A DNA stretch of 64,000 nt from Leptospira broomii serovar Hurstbridge str. 5399. GTDB lineage: Bacteria > Spirochaetota > Leptospiria > Leptospirales > Leptospiraceae. The stretch spans positions 1,289,001-1,353,000 of the forward strand of contig NZ_AHMO02000008.1 in assembly GCF_000243715.2 (NCBI RefSeq), given 5' to 3'. Under the pieces are notes generated by a model, which had not been told where the DNA came from, searched no databases, and saw nothing but the letters and a program-made list of their open reading frames with translations. How positions within the stretch are numbered: the stretch's first letter is position 1; the number at the start of each line of letters is the position of its first letter. Shown here piece after piece: positions 56,131 to 64,000 of the stretch. A program made the position numbers and the translations under genes.

Positions 56131-58098
56131 TTAACTATGATATTTCTTTTTATCTTCGACCAGACGCTCTACCACGGACGGATCGGCGAGAGTCGATATA
56201 TCTCCCAAACCTTCGAATTCCGCACTTGCAATCTTTCGAAGAATACGTCTCATAATCTTACCGGAACGAGTCTTAGGCAATCCGGGAGCCCAATGAATAA
56301 CATCCGGTCTTGCAATCTTTCCGATGACTTTCTCGACTGTGGAAATTAACTCTTTTTTCAGAGAGTCATTCGTCGTAACGCCTTGCTTAACGGTAACATA
56401 GGCATAGATGCCTTGGCCTTTAATATCATGCGGAAAGCCGACCACTGCCGCTTCCGCGACCGAAGAATTTTCGACGAGAGCGCTTTCCACTTCCGCTGAT
56501 CCGATTCTATGACCGGAAACGTTAATTACGTCATCCACTCGACCCGTAATCCAATAGTACCCGTCCTTATCGCGGATCGCACCGTCTCCGGTGAAGTAGT
56601 ATCCCTTATATGTAGAAAAATACGTATCGTAAAATCTCTTCGGATCTCCGTACACTCCCCTCATCATATAGGGCCATGGCGATCGAATACATAGATTGCC
56701 GGAAACTTCCCCTTTGCCTATGAGTTCTTTTCCTGTTTCATCTACCAATAGCGGTTCTACTCCGAAGAAAGGTAAGGTAGCGGAACCAGGTTTTTGTGAA
56801 ATTGCCCCGGGAAGAGCCGAGATCATAATCCCACCTGTTTCAGTCTGCCACCAAGTATCGACGACAGGGCACTTGGATTTTCCCACATTTTTATAATACC
56901 ATTCCCAAGCTTCGGGATTGATAGGCTCGCCGACCGATCCTAATAAACGAAGTGTTTTTAAGCTGCGTTTTTCAACGAGGTCAGTTCCTTCCCGCATTAA
57001 GGATCGTATCGCGGTAGGTGCCGTGTAAAAGATGGTGACCCCGTGCTTATCAATTACGTCCCAGAATCTTCCTGCATCGGGATAGGTGGGAACTCCTTCG
57101 AACATTAATGATGTGGCTCCGTTAGAAAGCGGACCGTAAACCGAATAACTATGCCCCGTAACCCAGCCTATATCCGCAGTACACCAATACGTATCGGTCG
57201 GCTTAACGTCGAAAACGTAATGAAACGTCATGTTTACCCCGAGTAAATATCCGCCAGTCGTATGGAGAACTCCTTTCGGTTTTCCGGTCGAGCCGGAAGT
57301 ATAAAGTATAAATAGAGGATCTTCCGCATCCATCACTTCCGGCTTACAGTATTGCGTCAATGTCGGATCGGTCATAAGTAGATGCCACCAATGATCTGTA
57401 TTTTCTCTCCAACCCAAATTCACTTCTTGAGCGGTTCTTCTCACCACTATAACGTCGTTAACTTTTTCCTGGGCGAGGTCTAAAGCAGTATCGACAGCTT
57501 TTTTCAAATCTATACTTTTGCCGCCTCTATAGCCGCCGTCCGCAGTAACTATTAGCTTAGGTTTACAATCTTCGATTCTACTTTGAAGTGCTTCCGGTGA
57601 AAACCCCGCAAAGACCACCGAGTGAACCGCACCGATCCGAGTACATGCTAAAATCGTAATCGCTAATTCGGGAATCATCGGAAGATAAACTAGAACTCTA
57701 TCTCCTTTTCTCACACCAAAACTCTTCAGAACGTTGGCGAATTTATTTACTTCGCGATATAAATCGTGGTACGTGTATACTTTATACTCGTTCGGATCGT
57801 CTCCCTCCCAAATAATTGCGGCCTTATTTTTGAGATGGGAGTCGAGATGTCGATCCAAGCAATTATAGGAAACGTTTAACTTTCCGCCTTTAAACCATTG
57901 GACTTTAGCGTTCTTAAAATCCTGTTCCAGAACCTTGTCCCATTTTTTGAACCAATCTAAACGTTTCGAAGCTTCCTTTGCCCAAAATTTCTTCGGGTTT
58001 TCGATCGATTCCTTGTAGAGGGATTTATAATCTTTGAGACTAATATTAGCGGTTTTTTTAAATTGAACGCTTGGATGAACGATCCTTTCCTTTGCCAT
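56131..58098 (-). CDS. acs: Acetyl-CoA synthetase
   Basis: AMP-forming acetate--CoA ligase of 655 residues. The adenylation motif [63 protein letters not shown] and the regulatory Lys region [15 protein letters not shown] are present; that Lys is the acetylated residue. The ATG at 58098 has GAGGTGG upstream and matches the family start ([12 protein letters not shown]); the frame is open to 58137. It provides acetyl-CoA from acetate, a route relevant to leptospires that live on fatty acids. Followed closely by the BtuF-like gene. Confidence 0.96.
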   Translation of the reverse strand: MAKERIVHPSVQFKKTANISLKDYKSLYKESIENPKKFWAKEASKRLDWFKKWDKVLEQDFKNAKVQWFKGGKLNVSYNCLDRHLDSHLKNKAAIIWEGDDPNEYKVYTYHDLYREVNKFANVLKSFGVRKGDRVLVYLPMIPELAITILACTRIGAVHSVVFAGFSPEALQSRIEDCKPKLIVTADGGYRGGKSIDLKKAVDTALDLAQEKVNDVIVVRRTAQEVNLGWRENTDHWWHLLMTDPTLTQYCKPEVMDAEDPLFILYTSGSTGKPKGVLHTTGGYLLGVNMTFHYVFDVKPTDTYWCTADIGWVTGHSYSVYGPLSNGATSLMFEGVPTYPDAGRFWDVIDKHGVTIFYTAPTAIRSLMREGTDLVEKRSLKTLRLLGSVGEPINPEAWEWYYKNVGKSKCPVVDTWWQTETGGIMISALPGAISQKPGSATLPFFGVEPLLVDETGKELIGKGEVSGNLCIRSPWPYMMRGVYGDPKRFYDTYFSTYKGYYFTGDGAIRDKDGYYWITGRVDDVINVSGHRIGSAEVESALVENSSVAEAAVVGFPHDIKGQGIYAYVTVKQGVTTNDSLKKELISTVEKVIGKIARPDVIHWAPGLPKTRSGKIMRRILRKIASAEFEGLGDISTLADPSVVERLVEDKKKYHS

Positions 58099-58287
58099 AG
58101 CCACCTCGCAAAACCAGTACGATGCCTTTGAAAACATTGTCTGTCTACAAATTCTCGGATAACCTGATCGAAATCAGGTGATGGCCCGCGCTAGATTGCA
58201 GCAAACTACCCAATTTTTTTTCCGATCGATTCGGAACGTTCGAAAAAAAGAATGCGATCCGACCGTGGTAAGGAATATTCACCCAGG

Positions 58288-59034
58288 ATGTCTCAAAATT
58301 CCGCCTCTGTCGAGAAACCGGATGGCTTTAAGAGAAGACTTTTAGTTTGGTTGATTCCTACTCTCGTTGTCTTCCTACAAAGAATCGTAGGTTTAACTTC
58401 CAAAGTCTTAGAATTGGGAAAAATTGAATTCGATTCTTTATTTCTAGCCAAGAAACCTTTCATTCTTTCCATCTGGCATACGAACGTTCTTTATTCCCCA
58501 TATCTTCATCGAGGACGAAACGTAGCCGTTCTTATTTCGGAATCAAAAGACGGAGATTTTATTACCGGAGTTGTGCATCGCTTCGGCAATACCAGCATCC
58601 GAGGGAGTTCCTCTAAAGGCGGATCAAGGGCCCTTAAGGCTATGATCGTTCATTTGAAGAAAAACCTTCCCGCCGCATTTACACCCGATGGACCGCGAGG
58701 ACCCGCTCTGATTGTTCAACCCGGATTGATCGCTTCGGCCCAAGTTTCGCAAGTACCCATCATACCCTTTCATTACGAATGCACTAGGCAATGGATTCTA
58801 GAAAAATCATGGGACAAGCATCGGGTCCCGAAACCCTTTACCACGTTTGTCGTTTCGTACGGAAAACCGATTTGGATACCTCGAGAATTAAACGAAGAAA
58901 GTTTCGAGGCACAGCGTCTCCTAGTTGAAAAGGCTATGCTCGAAAATAAACAAAGAGCCGAGCAAAAAGCGGAAGAATTAAGACGTCTTAGGTCGATCCG
59001 GTACGAATCAAATCCAGGAACTCGCTACGAGTGA
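58288..59034 (+). CDS. DUF374 acyltransferase-like protein
   Basis: A 248-residue protein with one N-terminal membrane segment ([18 protein letters not shown]). It resembles the DUF374/LPLAT-like group: [15 protein letters not shown] with His, [29 protein letters not shown], and [22 protein letters not shown]. The family is placed in lipid A-type acyl transfer by analogy with LpxL-like enzymes. The ATG at 58288 follows a weak AAGGA context; the frame opens at 58252. Its end overlaps the convergent folE gene by 47 bases. Confidence 0.82.
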   Translation: MSQNSASVEKPDGFKRRLLVWLIPTLVVFLQRIVGLTSKVLELGKIEFDSLFLAKKPFILSIWHTNVLYSPYLHRGRNVAVLISESKDGDFITGVVHRFGNTSIRGSSSKGGSRALKAMIVHLKKNLPAAFTPDGPRGPALIVQPGLIASAQVSQVPIIPFHYECTRQWILEKSWDKHRVPKPFTTFVVSYGKPIWIPRELNEESFEAQRLLVEKAMLENKQRAEQKAEELRRLRSIRYESNPGTRYE

Positions 59035-59539
59035 CCATATTCGTTTTAAATTCTCCGAGCATGCACGAGGTGAATAATTCCGAATTTTGTTTTTCTACAC
59101 CGCGCATCATCATGCAGAGGTGTTTAGCCTTAATCACGACGGCTACTCCGAGCGGATCCAAAACTTCCATTAAAGCGTTTCCGATCTGCTCTGTCATGCG
59201 CTCTTGAACCTGAAGCCTTCTGGCAAAAATGTCCACTATCCTTGGGATCTTGGATATCCCGATGATTTTCTTATTTGGAATATAACCGACGTGTGCTTTT
59301 CCGAAAAAAGGAAGTAAGTGGTGTTCGCAAAGGGAATACATTTCGATGTCCCGTACTAGCACCATGCCTTGACTATCCTCCTCAAAAATTGCATTGTTTA
59401 CAATATGATGAATATCGGCCTTGTATCCCGATGTTAAAAACTCATACGCCTTCTTCACTCTTTTCGGAGTATCTCGTAAGCCTTCCCTACTCGGGTCCTC
59501 CCCGATCGCTTTCAGTATTTTGGTAACTTCCTCTTCCAA
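58988..59539 (-). CDS. folE: GTP cyclohydrolase I
   Basis: A 183-residue enzyme opening GTP to dihydroneopterin triphosphate, the first step in folate synthesis. Zinc and active-site motifs are intact: [20 protein letters not shown] and [15 protein letters not shown], with [13 protein letters not shown]. The length is a compact family form. The start is TTG at 59539, with AAGG six bases upstream, and no ATG fits. It overlaps the convergent DUF374 gene by 47 bases at the 3' ends. Confidence 0.94.
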   Translation of the reverse strand: MEEEVTKILKAIGEDPSREGLRDTPKRVKKAYEFLTSGYKADIHHIVNNAIFEEDSQGMVLVRDIEMYSLCEHHLLPFFGKAHVGYIPNKKIIGISKIPRIVDIFARRLQVQERMTEQIGNALMEVLDPLGVAVVIKAKHLCMMMRGVEKQNSELFTSCMLGEFKTNMVTRSEFLDLIRTGST

Positions 59540-59686
59540 ATCGAACCTTCTTTGAATCGTGAATCGTTTTTACCCCTATATAAAACGGAGCATTACTTAG
59601 ACGATGAAAAAGCCAAATCTCTCGAAATCTAGTTATGGTTCAAGGGAAAACCAGTATAGCTTGCCATTCTTGAATACACTTTCAAA

Positions 59687-60853
59687 ATGGCCGCTAACCT
59701 CCTTATGAAATCGCCTATCTTAAAAATCGGATACGATGCTCGCATGATTTCTCATTCGGGAATCGGTATGCGAATTCAGGGAATCCTTTCAGAGTTAGCT
59801 CCGATCGCAAAAAAGAAACGAATCCAAATCACTCTTTTGGGATCTGCGGATAGGCTCAGGTCGGCTGGAATCAGCTCTGATCTACTAGAATCCTATGGAT
59901 TTCTACCGTACGATGCGGAAATCTATTCAATTCGGGAATGGTGGGGCATTTCGGAAATGGCTGATTTCGATTTGCTGGACATTCCTCATTTTAACGCTCC
60001 TCTCCGTTTTTTAGAGAAGTGTATCGTAACGGTGCATGATATCATTCCGTTTAAGATGAAGCAATTTCATCCTTCCATAATAAAGCAATTGTACCTAAGA
60101 CTTGTTTTTTCCCTCCTGAGAGAAAGCGCTCAGAGTATCATTACTGTTTCGGATTTTACCGCAAAAGATCTGACTGAAGTTTTCGGTTTTTCTTCGGATT
60201 CAATGAAAACCGTTTATAACGGAATAGATCCCAAACTCTTTTATCCAAAATCCGCGAATGAAATTCGGTCTTTTAGAAAGAGATACGGATTAGAACCGGG
60301 ATATTTCCTCAGCGTCGGAATCGGTAAGGAACACAAGAATCTGGCGTTCGTGCTTCAGGTTTTAAAAGGACTTTGGTCATTGGGTAAGCTAGATACCCAA
60401 TGGGTCATCGCGGGAGCAAATGGACAACTTCCCGAATATCTAAGGAAAGATGCGGCGGGTTGGGAAGAAAAAATCGTCGTTCTTCCGCATTTACCTTTGG
60501 AAGAGCTAGGCACATTGTATTCTGCGTCGGGACTCCTAATATTTCCTTCACTGTACGAAGGGTTCGGATTTCCGCCAGTCGAAGCACAGGCCAGCGGATG
60601 CCCGGTTTTTTCTTCCAATGCGAGCGCTATGCCGGAAATTTTAGGTTCTTCTGCGTTTTACTTTTCTCCGACGGACAGGGACGGTTTCGAAACCGGGTTA
60701 TTGGAGTTAGTCAAAAACCCGAAGTTGGCCGTTAGTAAGAAGCTCTCGGGTAAGAAAAATGCCGAAAAATATAATTGGAAATCGGCCGCAGGCCAAACTG
60801 TAGACGAGTACTTACGTATAGCCGTAAAAAGAGGGATTTTAAGAAGCGTTTGA
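59687..60853 (+). CDS. Glycosyltransferase family 4 protein
   Basis: A 388-residue GT-B enzyme with a mannosyltransferase-like pattern. The N-domain starts ILKIGYDARMISHSGIGMRIQGIL, has VHDIIPFKMKQFHP and then ITVSDFTAKDLTEVFG. The C-domain has PGYFLSVGIGKEHKNL and FPSLYEGFGFPPVEAQASGCPVFSSNASAMPEIL, the EX7E donor motif. It transfers sugar from a nucleotide donor, probably to an envelope glycan. The ATG at 59687 or the in-frame ATG at 59705 may start it; neither has a ribosome binding site. Overlaps the DUF1289 gene by 15 bases at the 3' end. Confidence 0.88.
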   Translation: MAANLLMKSPILKIGYDARMISHSGIGMRIQGILSELAPIAKKKRIQITLLGSADRLRSAGISSDLLESYGFLPYDAEIYSIREWWGISEMADFDLLDIPHFNAPLRFLEKCIVTVHDIIPFKMKQFHPSIIKQLYLRLVFSLLRESAQSIITVSDFTAKDLTEVFGFSSDSMKTVYNGIDPKLFYPKSANEIRSFRKRYGLEPGYFLSVGIGKEHKNLAFVLQVLKGLWSLGKLDTQWVIAGANGQLPEYLRKDAAGWEEKIVVLPHLPLEELGTLYSASGLLIFPSLYEGFGFPPVEAQASGCPVFSSNASAMPEILGSSAFYFSPTDRDGFETGLLELVKNPKLAVSKKLSGKKNAEKYNWKSAAGQTVDEYLRIAVKRGILRSV

Positions 60854-61024
60854 AGAAGAGATCGATTCCTTTCTTTTTTGGAGTTCGATCCGAATTCGTT
60901 TTCTTTCCTCCTCGGAATAGCTTGTCCACATCCCGATTTCTTGCAACGTCCGAAAACATCCTTCGCATAATCCGGTCATCGGATCCATTTGACAGAGCTT
61001 AATGCAAGGCGATCGAACAATCAT
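60839..61024 (-). CDS. DUF1289 small Cys-rich protein
   Basis: A 61-residue protein matching DUF1289: SPCIKLCQMDPMTGLCEGCFRT then IGMWTSYSEEER. Four Cys (three Cys plus CxxC pattern) suggest metal or cluster binding; such proteins are of unknown function. The start follows the antiporter stop by seven bases on the same strand, so the pair is an operon. It overlaps the glycosyltransferase gene by 15 bases at the 3' ends. Confidence 0.85.
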   Translation of the reverse strand: MIVRSPCIKLCQMDPMTGLCEGCFRTLQEIGMWTSYSEEERKRIRIELQKRKESISSSNAS

Positions 61025-61031
61025 AAAAGTC

Positions 61032-62804
61032 TTATTTCCGTGCGGCCGTCCTCTTTTTAGGCGAAGACTTTTCCTTTTTGAGCGAACCCTTTATCCGAGT
61101 TTTTCCTTTAGAATCTTCCACCATCTCCTTTAATTCTTCAAACAAAGAAAAACCTGAGAGTCTGCCCGGAATAACCACATGCGAAGCTCCTTTATTCCGA
61201 AGAACTTCCGCCTCTTTCGTATCATCCGTAGTTAAAATAATCTCGGGTTGATGGTGACGGCAAATACTCTTTAAGGATTCCAGCAGACGTCGATTCGTAG
61301 TTCCCTTTAGTATCATATCGGATATCGTACAAACTACGTATCGCGCTTCTTCGATTCCAAGGTGATGTAAACTCTCCGGATGCGCTAAATCGCCGTAAGC
61401 CCACCGAATTCCTTTCGACTCGAGTGTCTGTCTATATATGGGGTTAAAATCCACTACAAGAATTCGCTTCAACCAAGAAGGTCGATCTCTTTCTATCCCT
61501 TCTATCAAACCCTGTGCTATTCGGAAATATCCTAGGAGCACTATATCCCGCTTTGGTTCTCCGGTAACTTGAGATTCCAGCGGCTCCCTAGTTTCTCGAA
61601 CGCCAAAGATAGATAAAACTGAAAGAATGCTTCTCGCAATTTTATCATTAAACAATATCACGTACGTGGAGACGATCGAAGCTAAAATCATCGAAGTCAA
61701 GACTGTGGCTTGCAGTTCTTTTCCGATATGTTCTTTCTGGACTCCCAAGGCCAGAATCACTAAGGAGAATTCCGAAATTTGAGCCAGATTCAATCCTGCG
61801 ATAATTCCCGCTCTCAATCCTTTACCGGAAAAAAAGACTGTGGGCGCAACGATGATAACTCTGCTTACAATTACAAAACCGACCGCCAGAACCGCGATCC
61901 AAAGGTTGTTGGAATTCGGAGCTTGAATTTTCATTCCGAGAGCGACAAAGAAGAGAGTAATAAAGAAGTCCCGAATCCCGGAGAGTTTGCTAATCACATC
62001 GACTCCATACGGAAATGCGGCAATACTTACCCCGGCTATCAAAGCCCCCATTTCTTTCGAAAGTTCTGCTTTTTCGGCGATTCCGCAGAGTAGGAAACAC
62101 CAAGCTATGGATGTAATGAGTACGAGTTCCGGTTTAGCCGCCGCAAATAGAAAGAGTCGCGAAAGAAAATAGCGGCTTATTGCAAAGGCAAAACCCACCA
62201 AAGCTAAACCTTTCAGCAAGGAGGTCATCACGTTCAAAACTCTCGGATCTTGGAGATCCGGTTGGATCCCCATAAATAAGATAGCCCAAATATCCTGGAG
62301 AACTAAAACACCTATCGTTAGACGACCCGGTATTGTACTAATTTCAAATTTATCGTGAAGTAATTTGACGACGATCATCGTGGAACTCAAGGACAATGCT
62401 ATCGCTAAATACAAAAGATCAAAATTACCCGTTCCGGTTGGAAAAAATTTCTTAAAGGCAAACCAAGCTAGAGCCACTCCTACAAAGAACTGAATTGTCC
62501 CTAGCGCGAACATTGAACGGCCCATGCGTGCAAGTTCCTTTAAATCGATCTCCAATCCGATAATAAATAACAGAAGGATCAAACCGATCTCGGATATCAG
62601 TTCTATGCTTTCTTCATTACGAACGTAGCCGATCCCTAATTTAGCGTCGATCATCGGTCCGAATAATGGCCCGATAACTAGACCGGCACATACATAACCT
62701 AAGATTAGCGGTTGCTTAAATAGTTTTGCTACATGAGAAAACAGCGTAGCAAAAATGATACTTAAGGCTATGTCAGTTAGAAGACTGAGGGAATTGTGAT
62801 CCAT
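61032..62804 (-). CDS. CPA2-family cation:proton antiporter with diverged TrkA-N domain
   Basis: A 590-residue membrane antiporter with roughly 12 helices (ILGYVCAGLVIGPLFGP, LLLFIIGLEIDLKEL, AIALSLSSTMIVVKLLHDKFE) and a C-terminal TrkA-N-like domain from about residue 415. There the dinucleotide loop reads LLGYFRIAQGLIEG instead of G-x-G-x-x-G, so nucleotide binding may be lost. The rest (YGDLAHPESLHHLGIEEARYVV) is typical. The C-terminus is Lys/Arg rich. The DUF1289 gene follows on the same strand. Cation specificity is not assignable. Confidence 0.88.
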   Translation of the reverse strand: MDHNSLSLLTDIALSIIFATLFSHVAKLFKQPLILGYVCAGLVIGPLFGPMIDAKLGIGYVRNEESIELISEIGLILLLFIIGLEIDLKELARMGRSMFALGTIQFFVGVALAWFAFKKFFPTGTGNFDLLYLAIALSLSSTMIVVKLLHDKFEISTIPGRLTIGVLVLQDIWAILFMGIQPDLQDPRVLNVMTSLLKGLALVGFAFAISRYFLSRLFLFAAAKPELVLITSIAWCFLLCGIAEKAELSKEMGALIAGVSIAAFPYGVDVISKLSGIRDFFITLFFVALGMKIQAPNSNNLWIAVLAVGFVIVSRVIIVAPTVFFSGKGLRAGIIAGLNLAQISEFSLVILALGVQKEHIGKELQATVLTSMILASIVSTYVILFNDKIARSILSVLSIFGVRETREPLESQVTGEPKRDIVLLGYFRIAQGLIEGIERDRPSWLKRILVVDFNPIYRQTLESKGIRWAYGDLAHPESLHHLGIEEARYVVCTISDMILKGTTNRRLLESLKSICRHHQPEIILTTDDTKEAEVLRNKGASHVVIPGRLSGFSLFEELKEMVEDSKGKTRIKGSLKKEKSSPKKRTAARK

Positions 62805-62971
62805 TTTTCCGCTATCCTGATCCTTTTTTGATTCCTAAACTATAAACGAAAGACTTACAAAAAAGACATTTTTGGAAATTGTCTCTCCTTCTCCGTTTAT
62901 TTTTTCATTTTTGGTCGGATCACATTCACTATGGTAAGGGATTTAAATTTCTAGATGCTTGGAATGACAAT

Positions 62972-63514
62972 TCAGTCTCCTAAAATATGGATATCGGGTA
63001 AATTTCTAAATTTTCCATCGATGTCCAAACCGTAACCGACTACAAATTCCTTCCCTATTTTCCAACCGACATACTTAACCGGGTATTCAACAGTCTCAGC
63101 CCCCTCCTTAAATAGAAGAGAAACTATCTCTAAAGAGCTAGGATTGCGAGCAAGTATATGTCGGATCAGGAACTTCAAGGTATGTCCGGTATCAACGATA
63201 TCCTCTACGACGATCACATGACGATCGGTTATATCCGAATCTAGGTCTTTTACCAATTCGACTTTTCCGGTCGAATCCTTCCCTACATAAGACTTTGCTT
63301 GCAGAAAGTCCACTTCGATCGGGTAAGGAATCCGTCTAGTAAGATCTGAAAAAAAATAAACGCTCCCGCGAAGTACGCAGATAAAGACGGGATTTTTACC
63401 GGAGTAATCGGATGCGATTTCCTTTCCTAACTGCGCGACTCTGGTTCGAATCTCTTCATGAGATAATAAAACCTTAAAAGGATGATTTTGCGGATCTAAA
63501 GAGTATTCACTCAT
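62972..63514 (-). CDS. hpt: Hypoxanthine phosphoribosyltransferase
   Basis: A 180-residue purine-salvage enzyme joining hypoxanthine or guanine to PRPP. The PRPP motif VIVVEDIVDTGHTL is intact, as is FICVLRGSVYFFSDL. The region KYVGWKIGKEFVVGYGLDIDGKFRNLPDI forms the base-binding C-terminus. I chose the ATG at 63514, which overlaps the stop of the SixA-like gene by four bases (ATGA); the frame is open to 63556 but without support. Translationally coupled to the upstream gene. Confidence 0.94.
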   Translation of the reverse strand: MSEYSLDPQNHPFKVLLSHEEIRTRVAQLGKEIASDYSGKNPVFICVLRGSVYFFSDLTRRIPYPIEVDFLQAKSYVGKDSTGKVELVKDLDSDITDRHVIVVEDIVDTGHTLKFLIRHILARNPSSLEIVSLLFKEGAETVEYPVKYVGWKIGKEFVVGYGLDIDGKFRNLPDIHILGD

Positions 63515-64000
63515 GGTATCCAAAACCTCTGAATCTGACAGGGAATTTTTCCACAATCTTTCCAGTCATCCGAATCAAGCACGAGAGAAAGGAAGGCCGA
63601 CGTAGGGAATTTTACGAAAAGAGAAGATGTTCTAGCTTCGCTTTTAAAGATCAGAGTTTCCGCAAGGGATTCTAGTCCGGGATTGTGACCTATAAATAAT
63701 ACGCTTTCCATATCCGAACCTGAACTTCGCAAAATTTCGAGTAATTCCGAACCGTCCGCCTCGTAAATTTCTTTGGAATATCGAAACTCTTTGTAGAAAG
63801 AGCCTAGTTTGCTTAAAATGCGAAAGGTTTCCTTTGTTCTTTCAGAAGGCGAAACGATCGCTTCACTCACGGAAAAAGAAATCTCGGATAAATAGTTACG
63901 AAGCATCTTCGCGTTCTTTCTTCCTCTGTTCGAAAGCGGACGTTCTTCATCGCGGGAAAAATGACTATCCCAATCGGATTTAGAATGTCGAATCAGATGA
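63511..64000 (-). CDS. SixA-like phosphohistidine phosphatase, partial
   Basis: A histidine phosphatase superfamily member whose N-terminus runs off the window; about 162 residues are visible. The catalytic motif is at the edge (LIRHSKSDWDSHF, with RH as the phosphate-handling pair), followed by RPLSNRGRKNAKML, SPSERTKETFRIL and VLFIGHNPGLESLAETLI with the second His. This matches SixA, which dephosphorylates histidine-phosphorylated domains. The open frame starts beyond base 64000, so the true start cannot be given. Overlaps hpt by four bases. Confidence 0.85.
   Translation of the reverse strand, partial: HLIRHSKSDWDSHFSRDEERPLSNRGRKNAKMLRNYLSEISFSVSEAIVSPSERTKETFRILSKLGSFYKEFRYSKEIYEADGSELLEILRSSGSDMESVLFIGHNPGLESLAETLIFKSEARTSSLFVKFPTSAFLSLVLDSDDWKDCGKIPCQIQRFWIP

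Noticed and set aside
1..64000. CRISPR arrays, phage genes, insertion sequences or toxin-antitoxin pairs
   Set aside because: I looked for regular repeat-spacer spacing, transposases, integrases and paired small ORFs and saw none that I could support.

Overview
The window is a gene-dense stretch of bacterial chromosome that reads as Leptospira (spirochaete), inferred from gene content and style. It has FlgN/FlgK/FlgL with FliW/CsrA, many short-signal lipoproteins with spirochaete-type lipoboxes, formate-dependent PurT, multi-PAS histidine kinases, a BBP2/OmpL-like porin, frequent TTG and GTG starts, and a C/T-skewed palindromic intergenic island of the leptospiral kind. By eye the G+C is in the low-to-mid 40s percent. 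That would fit an intermediate or saprophytic clade better than the AT-richer L. interrogans group, but I did not compute it. There is no rRNA, CRISPR array, phage or recognisable insertion sequence; one tRNA-Gly(UCC) is present.

Layout. 1-4.3 kb: a truncated Cys/Met-type PLP enzyme, prfA, an EcsC-like protein and a lipoprotein. 4.3-8.8 kb: a compact minus-strand operon in which every junction overlaps, abuts or is very short: TetR regulator, rhomboid protease, atypical medium-chain dehydrogenase, Nudix hydrolase and a nitrilase-fold protein that seems to lack its catalytic cysteine. 8.8-14.1 kb: fructosamine kinase, GH18-like protein, an exported protein, FecR-domain lipoprotein and purT. 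14.1-16.6 kb: one long ORF fusing a GpsA-type glycerol-3-phosphate dehydrogenase to a PlsB-type acyltransferase. 16.7-25.9 kb: lipoproteins, a gpx-ohrR operon with an OhrR-type operator, a porin, a CPA2 antiporter, a GT-C-like membrane protein, tRNA-Gly and an M32 carboxypeptidase. 26-32.9 kb: an ABA4-like membrane cassette divergent from a TetR gene with a three-half-site operator, PhzF, an F420-reductase-like protein, a TRL-like lipoprotein pair with DUF423, and ornithine aminotransferase. 32.9-37.4 kb: divergent membrane proteins whose start codons overlap, DUF1569, an M23 peptidase and about 1 kb without a gene.

37.4-42.9 kb is the flagellar hook-junction operon flgN-flgK-flgL-fliW-csrA, followed by a SHOCT-type exported protein overlapping the end of csrA. 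43-52 kb: SIMPL-domain protein, M48 peptidase, DUF2339 membrane protein and a 1317-residue six-PAS/GAF histidine kinase. 52-64 kb is mostly metabolism: PhoD-like phosphatase, alpha/beta hydrolase, MTA phosphorylase, BtuF-like protein, acs, DUF374 acyltransferase, folE, a GT4 glycosyltransferase, DUF1289, a second CPA2 antiporter, hypoxanthine phosphoribosyltransferase and a truncated SixA-like phosphatase.

Most genes look like ordinary core leptospiral genes. The best candidates for something under-described are the overlapping TetR-rhomboid-dehydrogenase-Nudix-pseudonitrilase operon, the GpsA-PlsB fusion, and the two local regulatory circuits whose operators are visible (OhrR/gpx and TetR/ABA4-like). 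All functions are inferred from motif recognition without database searches.
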